From positions 1 to 6,452 of the forward strand of contig CAMFZA010000100.1 in assembly GCA_946002345.1 (NCBI GenBank): DNA of 6,452 bases, given 5' to 3'. This document shows, piece after piece, positions 1-4,893 of the stretch. The stretch's first letter is position 1, and each line of letters starts with the position of its first letter. The position numbers were made by a program, and so were the translations under genes. Below the pieces are notes generated by a model, which was given only the letters and a program-made list of their open reading frames with translations, searched no databases and was not told the origin of the DNA. Source of the DNA: an uncultured Phascolarctobacterium sp. (GTDB lineage Bacteria; Bacillota; Negativicutes; Acidaminococcales; Acidaminococcaceae).

Positions 1-1
1 T

Positions 2-952
2 TTGACCATTCCCAACTATTCAGGCGTGGCGGAAGATGTCCCAGCTATCGCAGAAATCTGCCATGCGCATGGGGCGGTTCTTTTAGTAGACGAAGCCCAT
101 GGACCCCATTTGGGCTTTAGCAAGGCGCTACCTCCCTCTGCATTGCAGAGCGGCGCTGATGCCTGCGCCCAAAGCACCCATAAGCTTTTAGGGGCCATGA
201 CCCAGTGCAGTATGCTGCAGGTGCAGGGTGCTCGCCTTGATTTGCAGCGTGCTGCGGATGTGATGAGTATTCTAACAACCACCAGCCCCAATTATCTTAT
301 GATGGGCAGCCTTGATGCGGCCCGTGCCCAGGTACAGGCGCACGGCAAGGAGATGGCAGAGGCGGCCGTGGTCGCGGCAGGCAAGCTAAGGGCAATATGC
401 AGTGCCCATGCAGGACTCAGGGTGCTGGAGGAGGCCGACTGTGGCGGCTTGCGTTTGGATAGCACCAAGGTAACTGTAAATTTTGCCAATTGGGGCTACA
501 CTGGTGTAGAGGTGGGCGAGGCGTTGCGCCGAGCTAGAGTTGCTGTGGAGCTGGTGGATGCTCAAAACGTGCTCTTTTTGGTGACCTACGCTGATGTCAC
601 TGAGGATTATGATGCAGCTTTGAAGAGAATTGATGCTGTGCTGAGTGAGTTGGAGCAGCATAAACGGGAGTACCATGCTGTGGCGAGAGCGGGTGCTGTG
701 CCTGTTACGAGCTCGGCCATGAAGCTGCGCAATGTGTTTTATGGGCAGAAAAAGGCTGTGCCCTTGGAGGCAGCCGTTGGCTGCGTGTGCGGTGAGCAGG
801 TGAGCTTTTATCCGCCGGGGATTCCGGTGCTTTTGCCGGGAGAGGTTATTACCCGGGAAATAGTGGAGTATTGCAAGGCGATGAAGCGTCTGGGGCTGCC
901 GGTGAGTGGGCCTGCGGATAGCAGTTTAAATAGTATAAGAGTTGTGGAGTAA
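2..952 (+). CDS. Orn/Lys/Arg decarboxylase family protein (YaaO-like), 5' truncated by window edge
   Basis: PLP-dependent fold-type I basic amino acid decarboxylase, which makes a polyamine or diamine (agmatine, cadaverine or putrescine) in the cytosol. 316 residues are visible; Gram-positive members have roughly 480, so about 160 N-terminal residues lie before the window. The first codon, TTG, is probably internal, not a start. Seen: the PLP-ring aspartate motif 'LLVDEAHGPH' at visible residues 27-36, then 'QSTHKLLGAMTQ' at 57-68, whose K61 should be the Schiff-base lysine. Near the C-terminus, 'FYPPGIPVLLPGE' is the signature of the family's C-terminal domain. The frame ends with TAA at 950-952. 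In B. subtilis the homologue yaaO also sits just upstream of tmk, which fits this context. The substrate cannot be decided from this part of the sequence. The family call is firm; the specific enzyme is not. Confidence 0.93.
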   Translation: MTIPNYSGVAEDVPAIAEICHAHGAVLLVDEAHGPHLGFSKALPPSALQSGADACAQSTHKLLGAMTQCSMLQVQGARLDLQRAADVMSILTTTSPNYLMMGSLDAARAQVQAHGKEMAEAAVVAAGKLRAICSAHAGLRVLEEADCGGLRLDSTKVTVNFANWGYTGVEVGEALRRARVAVELVDAQNVLFLVTYADVTEDYDAALKRIDAVLSELEQHKREYHAVARAGAVPVTSSAMKLRNVFYGQKKAVPLEAAVGCVCGEQVSFYPPGIPVLLPGEVITREIVEYCKAMKRLGLPVSGPADSSLNSIRVVE

Positions 953-967
953 TTTGCGGTTTGTTGA

Positions 968-998
968 GCTTATTAGAATTATGAAATTCGTAATAAGC
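968..998. repeat. Stem-loop 16 bases after the decarboxylase stop
   Basis: The left arm GCTTATTAGAATT (968-980) pairs with AATTC (985-989) and TAATAAGC (991-998). This gives 13 pairs with one bulged G at 990 and a 4-base loop. Its place just after the stop codon suggests a transcript 3' end. The stem is AT-rich and no T-run follows directly (the nearest, GATTTTT, is about 20 bases on), so it is a poor intrinsic terminator. It may instead protect an mRNA end or belong to the repeat material of the gap. Confidence 0.5.
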
Positions 999-1112
999 AA
1001 GCATCATGTTCGCGGTGATTTTTCAAGCGAGTCGCCAAATTATGCAAGTGCCACGCACGCAGCAGAATTTGTGCAGGGAGCTGTCCCCTTGAGGATAACG
1101 CAAATTTCGTGG

Positions 1113-1190
1113 GGTACAATAACGAAGCTGCGGTGTCCAATCTGTTCGCAAAAAGCTTTAGGTTTTCGAAACGCTTGCTTCTATTGTACC
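1113..1190. repeat. Imperfect long inverted repeat (GGTACAATA...TATTGTACC)
   Basis: GGTACAATA (1113-1121) is the exact reverse complement of TATTGTACC (1182-1190). Just inside, after a 2-base bulge (AC, 1122-1123), GAAGC (1124-1128) pairs with GCTTC (1177-1181). Together they form a 14-bp stem enclosing about 48 bases. A longer version of the outer arm, TATTGTACCCC, recurs at 1397-1407, so two alternative pairings exist. Function unknown; the ends of a small non-autonomous repeat element or a structured transcript are both possible. Confidence 0.45.
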
Positions 1191-1236
1191 AGCCACTCAT
1201 TTGCTAAAAATCACAGCTCGCCTGCTGCTTACTTAT

Positions 1237-1303
1237 TACTCAATTTCAGATGTTACATATTACTTCGCTTGTGAAGTTTTAATAAAAAATCTGAAGTTGA
1301 GTA
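1237..1303. repeat. 15-bp inverted repeat with a nested hairpin
   Basis: TACTCAATTTCAGAT (1237-1251) pairs with ATCTGAAGTTGAGTA (1289-1303): 15 pairs, one of which would be G-U in RNA. The 37-base interior holds a second hairpin, ACTTC (1262-1266) with GAAGT (1273-1277). No T-run follows on either strand, so a terminator role is unlikely. The nested layout fits a mobile palindromic repeat or a small structured RNA; nothing in the sequence decides between them. Confidence 0.5.
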
Positions 1304-1431
1304 TCTTTAACCTTTTGCTAGCATGCTAAAGTGGCTCTCATACCGCGAAGCGACCATATGGTAAAGCATTTTTTGCCAAGCTTTTTTGTGCGAGCATATT
1401 GTACCCCTTGAGGGTAAAAAAGCGGAGCGGT

Positions 1432-1448
1432 CCAGCATGCAATGCTGG
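1432..1448. repeat. Perfect 7-bp hairpin CCAGCAT-gca-ATGCTGG
   Basis: Arms CCAGCAT (1432-1438) and ATGCTGG (1442-1448) surround a 3-base loop. It lies 12 bases before a second, longer hairpin (1460-1487), making a pair of stem-loops 80-95 bases upstream of the tmk start. Either may be part of a repeat element or of the tmk 5' untranslated region. Confidence 0.45.
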
Positions 1449-1459
1449 TGTATTTCTTG

Positions 1460-1487
1460 CTACTTCTTTGTGCAAGCAAAGAAGTAG
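1460..1487. repeat. Perfect 11-bp hairpin upstream of tmk
   Basis: CTACTTCTTTG (1460-1470) and CAAAGAAGTAG (1477-1487) are exact reverse complements with a TGCAAG loop. Two further pairs (G-U and T-A) extend the stem outward. No T-run follows on either strand, so I do not call it a terminator. The 3' end of the hairpin is 40 bases before the tmk ATG. It could be repeat material or, if transcribed, a leader structure. Confidence 0.5.
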
Positions 1488-1527
1488 TATACAACCCACA
1501 ATTTTAGAAATAAAGAGGGAACCTATC

Positions 1528-2163
1528 ATGAAAGGCAAATTTATCACATTTGAAGGCGCTGATGGGGGCGGCAAGAGCACACAGGTGCAGCTGGCAGCGG
1601 CGTGGCTTAGGGAACAGGGCTATGAAGTAGTCACTACTCGTGAGCCCGGTGGTACTGTTTTGGCTGAAAAGGTGCGGGAGCTGGTGCTGGACCCAGCTTT
1701 GCCCTTAAATACCACTTCTCAAACTTTACTTTATCTGGCAGCGCGTAGTGAGCATGTGGAAAAGGTGATTAAGCCTGCTTTAAATGCAGGGAAAATAGTC
1801 CTCTGCGACCGTTTTTGCGACTCTACCTTGGTTTATCAGGGCTTGGCAGTTGGCAAGGCTTGGGATGAATTGGTGGAGCTTCTCCGCCTGTGCTGATTTG
1901 CTACAGCTGGCTTAGGACCTGACTTGACCTTGGTTTTGGATGGTCGGCCCGAGGTGCTAGTCCAAAGGCGGGAGAAGCGAGGAGTTACTGATCGTTATGA
2001 AGAGCAGGGATTGGATTTTCAGCGTAGGCTGCGTAACGGCTTTTTAACCATAGCTGAGGTAGAGCCTGATAGGGTGAAGGTCCTAGATGCTGAGGGTAGT
2101 GTGGAGACAGTGGCGCAGTCTGTGCAAAAAGCTTTGGCAAAGCTCTTGCAAGAGGCAGAATAA
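1528..2163 (+). pseudogene. tmk: Thymidylate (dTMP) kinase interrupted by an in-frame TGA
   Basis: dTMP kinase phosphorylates dTMP to dTDP with ATP in the cytosol, an essential step to dTTP. The start ATG at 1528 has AGAGGGA at 1514-1520, 7 bases upstream. The frame is open further upstream but lacks family similarity there. Seen: P-loop 'GADGGGKST' (residues 10-18), 'TREPGGT' (37-43), 'CDRFCDSTLVYQG' (93-105), then a TGA at codon 123 (1894-1896). The same frame continues with 'FATAGLGPDLTLVLD' (124-138) and the LID region with 'DRYEEQGLDF' (155-164), ending at TAA 2161-2163. Total span is 211 codons, normal for Tmk, so nothing is missing except one sense codon. The family often has Arg-Phe-Ala here, and CGA to TGA is one transition. 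No other stop occurs in the remaining 88 codons, so the lesion is recent, a sequencing error, or tolerated. First gene of the tmk-holB-ricT-trmN6 operon. Confidence 0.9.
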
Positions 2164-3174
2164 ATGTGGGATAATATTTTAGGACATACGAGGCAAAAGG
2201 AGTTTCTTGAGCGTTACCTAGCAGCGCAGGAGCGACCCCATGCTTTGCTTTTTGTGGGAGCCGAGGGCTTGGGAAAAAAGCAGTTGGCACTAGCCTTTGC
2301 CAAGGCGCTCCTGTGTGCAAGTCACACTGGTAGTGACCACTGTGAAGCTTGTCGTCTGATGAATCTGGAGGACGGAAATTTAAGTCATCCCGATTTTCTT
2401 CTTGTACAACGGGAGCAGGATGAAAAAACTGGTCGCTACAAGGATATTAGCAAGGAACAGGTGGCTGACCTGATTAGTAAATCCGCCTTTGCGCCTGTTA
2501 TGTCCACAACCAAAGTGTGCATCATCGAGGACGTGGATAGAATGTCCTTGGTGGCGGCAAATAGCTTTTTAAAGCTTTTAGAGGAACCGCCCGTAGGCTG
2601 GGTCATGGTGCTTTTGGCAACGGATGAAAACAAGCTGCTCTCTACGATTATGTCTAGAGTGGTGTGCCTGCGCTTTCAGCCGGTTCAGGTGGAGCAGGTG
2701 CAGAGTTTTTTGGAAGCTAAAGGTGTTAAGCCTGCTCAGGCAGAGGTTTTAGCTCGCATCAGTGAAGGTTCTGTAGGGGCAGCCTTAGGCTTGGCAGAGC
2801 AAAATGCATGGGAGCTTAGGCAGCAAGCTGTGGCTTTTTTAGAAGCATTGCCTTTAAATATGCCCTTAAACTATTTGGCAGGGCGGGTCTGGCAGCAAAA
2901 AAATTTTGAGCGGCCAGAATCTCTTTTATTTGTAAAAATGCTGCAGCTTTTAGTACGTGATTTAATTATGTGCAGGTTGAACCTAGAGCATAGAATTTAT
3001 AATTGTGATTTGCAGGGAGAGCTATTGGAGCTGGCCAGAGCTTGGCAGCTAGCAGCTCTTAAGGCTGCTTTGCAGCATATTCAAGAGGCTTATACAGCCT
3101 TGGAGAACAGCGTGGGCGTGCGCCTAGTGCTGGAGGCCATGGCTTTAAAAATAGATCAAGCATATAAGGAGTGA
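2164..3174 (+). CDS. holB: DNA polymerase III delta' subunit (clamp loader)
   Basis: Delta' is part of the clamp-loader complex that places the beta sliding clamp on primed DNA. 336 residues, a normal length. Seen: AAA+ core with 'GAEGLGKK' P-loop at 32-39 (Lys where Ser/Thr is usual, consistent with a non-hydrolysing subunit). A zinc-module remnant follows with C51, C60 and C63; the usual fourth Cys position is M66. Walker B-like 'CIIEDVDRM' lies at 119-127, then the family hallmark 'ANSFLKLLEEPP' (132-143) and the sensor/arginine-finger stretch 'TIMSRVV' (161-167), where SRC is typical. The C-terminal helical collar is less conserved. The ATG directly abuts the tmk TAA, and its Shine-Dalgarno AGAGG (2151-2155) lies inside tmk, so translation is probably coupled. 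DnaX is similar, but the length, the lost Walker A Ser/Thr and the tmk neighbour favour delta'. Confidence 0.93.
   Translation: MWDNILGHTRQKEFLERYLAAQERPHALLFVGAEGLGKKQLALAFAKALLCASHTGSDHCEACRLMNLEDGNLSHPDFLLVQREQDEKTGRYKDISKEQVADLISKSAFAPVMSTTKVCIIEDVDRMSLVAANSFLKLLEEPPVGWVMVLLATDENKLLSTIMSRVVCLRFQPVQVEQVQSFLEAKGVKPAQAEVLARISEGSVGAALGLAEQNAWELRQQAVAFLEALPLNMPLNYLAGRVWQQKNFERPESLLFVKMLQLLVRDLIMCRLNLEHRIYNCDLQGELLELARAWQLAALKAALQHIQEAYTALENSVGVRLVLEAMALKIDQAYKE
3166..3171 (+). promoter_or_regulatory. Ribosome binding site that fixes the ricT start
   Basis: AAGGAG at 3166-3171 lies 8 bases before a GTG at 3180. An in-frame GTG at 3171 overlaps this site itself and could not use it, so 3180 is the better start. 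The site lies within the last codons of holB, which suggests coupled translation. Confidence 0.75.
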
Positions 3175-3179
3175 GAAAA

Positions 3180-4019
3180 GTGCCGACAGTTGTAGGTATC
3201 AGATTTAAAAAGGCCTGTAAGATATATTATTTTGACCCGGCAACCAGTGGGGTGGCCAAGGGGGACCATGCCATCGTGGAAACAGCAAGGGGTGTGGAAT
3301 ATGGCGAGGTTGTAATTGGACCTCGAGAGGTAGACGAGAGCAGCATTGTGCCGCCCTTGAAGCCTGTAATGCGCAAGGCTACTGCTGAGGATGATTTGAA
3401 GCTGGCTGAAAATAAGATTCGTGAAAAGGAAGCCTTCAATATCTGCTTGCGTAAAATTAAAAATCATGAGTTGCCCATGCGCCTGATTGATGTGGAATTC
3501 ACCTTCGACGTGAATAAGATTATTTTCTATTTTACTGCCGATGGTCGCATTGACTTCCGTGAGCTGGTAAAGGATTTAGCATCTGTCTTCCGTACCCGCA
3601 TAGAGCTACGTCAAATTGGCGTGCGTGATGAGGCCAAAATGCTGGGTGGCATTGGCAGCTGTGGACGTCCATTGTGCTGTGCTACCTTTTTGGGTGATTT
3701 TGAGCCGGTGTCCATTCGCATGGCAAAGGACCAAAATTTGTCCCTCAATCCTACCAAAATTTCCGGTATTTGCGGCCGCTTGATGTGCTGCTTGAAGTAC
3801 GAAAACCACATGTACTGCAAGGGCTGTGGCAATGGCAATAAGCGTGAGCGCGTGGAAATTCCCAAGATGGGAGCCTTAGTGGCAACTCCCTTGGGCGAGG
3901 GCAAGGTTGTGGGTGTTAACCGTGGCCAACACACCGCGTCTGTGAAGCTGGCTCCGGATAACATTATTCAGGTGGAATGGGATGAAATAGTGGATGCATC
4001 CCAAGCAGACAATGTGTGA
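3180..4019 (+). CDS. ricT: RicT/YaaT, PSP1-domain regulatory protein
   Basis: In B. subtilis RicT works with RicA and RicF in an iron-sulfur complex that supports RNase Y-dependent mRNA maturation and affects sporulation, competence and biofilm formation. 279 residues from GTG 3180. Seen: the N-terminal 'VVGIRFKKACKIYYFDP' (4-20), where the family start is strongly conserved; then the PSP1 core with 'RQIGVRDEAKMLGGIGSCGR' (144-163), 'PLCC' (164-167) and 'GICGRLMCCLKYE' (196-208). Cysteines 161, 166, 167, 198, 203 and 204 are the expected cluster-related residues. An extra CxxC, 'YCKGCGNG' (212-219), follows the core. The C-terminal part, 'PLGEGKVVGVNRGQHTASVKL', resembles a small beta-rich domain. 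Five bases separate it from the holB stop, and its 3' end overlaps the trmN6 start. RicA and RicF are encoded elsewhere in B. subtilis and are not seen here. Confidence 0.93.
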   Translation: MPTVVGIRFKKACKIYYFDPATSGVAKGDHAIVETARGVEYGEVVIGPREVDESSIVPPLKPVMRKATAEDDLKLAENKIREKEAFNICLRKIKNHELPMRLIDVEFTFDVNKIIFYFTADGRIDFRELVKDLASVFRTRIELRQIGVRDEAKMLGGIGSCGRPLCCATFLGDFEPVSIRMAKDQNLSLNPTKISGICGRLMCCLKYENHMYCKGCGNGNKRERVEIPKMGALVATPLGEGKVVGVNRGQHTASVKLAPDNIIQVEWDEIVDASQADNV

Positions 4020-4740
4020 GGAAAAAAGCGGCTTGCGCTGCGATTATGTACCGGGCTGCTGGTATAAGATTTGGCAGGATGCCAAGGAGTTTTGCTTTAC
4101 CACGGATGCTGTGTTTTTAGGAAATTTTCCTCATGTGGTGAACAAGGCTAAGGTGTTGGAGCTGGGCTGTGGTACAGGTGCCATCAGCATGCTGCTAGAG
4201 AGCCGTGGTGCGGCTCAAATTACCGCCATTGACTGCAATCCGCGGATTACAGAGCTTTTGCGTCGCAGTGTGGCTGATAATGGCCTTGCGGATAAATTCA
4301 CAATTATCGATGGCGATATCCGAGAATATAAAAAGCTTTTACAGCCGGAGAGCATGGACTTAGTGGCAGCCAATCCTCCCTATCGCAATAGTGGCAATCA
4401 GCGTCAAATAGGCACGGCAGCCTGCCATGAGGTAACCTCAACCCTAGAGGATTTTTTCAAGGCAGCAGCTTTTGCCGTGCGCTATCGTGGCCGCTTCGCC
4501 TTGGTGCAGCTGCCAGAGCGCTTTGCAGAAAGCATGCAGCTGGCCTTTAAATATGGTCTGCAGCCCAAGCGTTTGCAGTGGGTGCATTCTGCCATTGATA
4601 AGCCCGCCTGGATTTTCCTTATGGAAATGGTAAAGGGGGGAAGCTTCGGCATGGATGTTTTGCCGCCTCTCATCATGTATGAAAAGGATGGCAGCTATAC
4701 CGAGCAGGTCAAGGCTTTTTATAAGCAAAAATCAGAATAA
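4012..4740 (+). CDS. trmN6: tRNA1(Val) adenine(37)-N6-methyltransferase (TrmN6/YabB family)
   Basis: SAM-dependent methyltransferase of the TrmN6/YfiC family, which forms m6A at position 37 of tRNA-Val in E. coli. 242 residues from ATG 4012. Seen: 'FCFTTDAVFLGNF' (27-39), typical of the family N-terminus; the SAM-binding glycine motif 'VLELGCGTGAIS' (48-59); acidic strand end 'AIDCN' (72-76); 'GDIREY' (101-106); and the amino-methyltransferase motif 'NPPY' (121-124). The C-terminal part contains 'DVLPPLIMYEKDGSYTEQV', also family-typical. An in-frame ATG at 3994 would add six residues; neither start has a strong Shine-Dalgarno site. I prefer 4012 because the N-terminus then matches the short one of homologues. 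Either way it overlaps the ricT end. Last gene before the terminator. Substrate is by family assignment. Confidence 0.9.
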   Translation: MCEEKSGLRCDYVPGCWYKIWQDAKEFCFTTDAVFLGNFPHVVNKAKVLELGCGTGAISMLLESRGAAQITAIDCNPRITELLRRSVADNGLADKFTIIDGDIREYKKLLQPESMDLVAANPPYRNSGNQRQIGTAACHEVTSTLEDFFKAAAFAVRYRGRFALVQLPERFAESMQLAFKYGLQPKRLQWVHSAIDKPAWIFLMEMVKGGSFGMDVLPPLIMYEKDGSYTEQVKAFYKQKSE

Positions 4741-4741
4741 A

Positions 4742-4784
4742 TAAGCCTCTTCACCACTGCGCAGGTGAAGAGGTTTACTTTTTG
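4742..4784 (+). terminator. Rho-independent terminator of the tmk-holB-ricT-trmN6 operon
   Basis: CCTCTTCACC (4746-4755) and GGTGAAGAGG (4764-4773) form a perfect 10-bp stem around an 8-base loop. Four more pairs (one G-U) extend it to 4742-4777. CTTTTTG follows at 4778-4784. It begins one base after the trmN6 TAA. Its position between trmN6 and a separate yabE promoter marks a clear operon boundary. Confidence 0.88.
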
Positions 4785-4838
4785 TGCATATAATTTAAGC
4801 TTTGAAAAATCTAAGAAATGCTTGCAAAGGGCCTAAAT

Positions 4839-4868
4839 TTGACGTTCCCACCTTTTTTATGTTAAAAT
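4839..4868 (+). promoter_or_regulatory. Sigma-A-type promoter for yabE-rnmV-rsmA
   Basis: TTGACG (4839-4844, 5/6 to consensus -35) is followed after 18 bases by TAAAAT (4863-4868, 5/6 to consensus -10). It lies downstream of the trmN6 terminator and about 25 bases before the yabE start. A strong AAGGAGG ribosome binding site follows at 4881-4887. No operator or riboswitch structure is evident between them. Confidence 0.72.
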
Positions 4869-4893
4869 AATAGCATATTTAAGGAGGAAGTGT

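Larger units (their letters stand above)
953..1527. other. 575-base intergenic gap rich in inverted repeats, no convincing gene
   Basis: This gap separates the decarboxylase from tmk. Short open frames exist on both strands, but none has a Shine-Dalgarno site with a sensible start or resembles a known family. The composition is more AT-rich than the flanking genes. The gap contains at least five distinct inverted repeats, listed separately, plus the 10-bp palindromes TAGCATGCTA (1319-1328) and ACCATATGGT (1353-1362). The decamer CCCCTTGAGG occurs twice, at 1085-1094 and 1404-1413. GGGGTACAATA (1111-1121) is repeated inverted as TATTGTACCCC (1397-1407). The pattern resembles accumulated small non-coding repeat elements. 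The tmk promoter must lie somewhere here or upstream, but I could not assign one with confidence; TATACA at 1488-1493 is a possible -10 without a good -35. Confidence 0.6.

Noticed and set aside
979..1200. 73-residue minus-strand frame in the gap
   Set aside because: Unremarkable composition, no start signals, no family likeness, and it crosses the same repeats.
942..1274. 110-residue + strand frame starting at GTG 942 within the decarboxylase end
   Set aside because: It has no ribosome binding site, no recognisable family, and its sequence is dominated by inverted repeats. Treated as non-coding, with the internal Cys pattern listed as a low-interest finding.
1460..1487. Leader hairpin as an intrinsic terminator
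   Set aside because: Neither strand has a T-run directly after the stem.
1399..1527. Upstream extension of the tmk frame to a TTG at 1399 (43 more residues)
   Set aside because: The added residues have no Tmk similarity and run through two hairpins. ATG 1528 has a good Shine-Dalgarno site, and Tmk proteins start within a few residues of the 'FITFEG' strand.
1338..1580. 80-residue minus-strand frame overlapping the tmk start
   Set aside because: Runs antisense through the tmk P-loop region and the leader hairpins; its apparent protein is a by-product of tmk codons.
1860..1925. Explaining the tmk break as compensating indels
   Set aside because: The same frame works on both sides and the overall span is already a normal Tmk length. 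One substitution suffices; a double indel is possible but less economical.
1894..1940. Selenocysteine or a reassigned UGA at the tmk stop
   Set aside because: I see no clear SECIS-like hairpin just downstream, Tmk has no redox residue here, and four other genes in the window use TGA as their normal stop.
3171..3179. GTG at 3171 as the ricT start, overlapping the holB stop
   Set aside because: The only Shine-Dalgarno site (3166-3171) overlaps that codon. GTG 3180 has proper spacing and gives the family N-terminus.
4785..4838. TATAAT at 4789-4794 as a promoter -10
   Set aside because: There is no -35-like sequence at the correct distance; that position lies inside the terminator stem. The TTGACG/TAAAAT pair downstream is far better.
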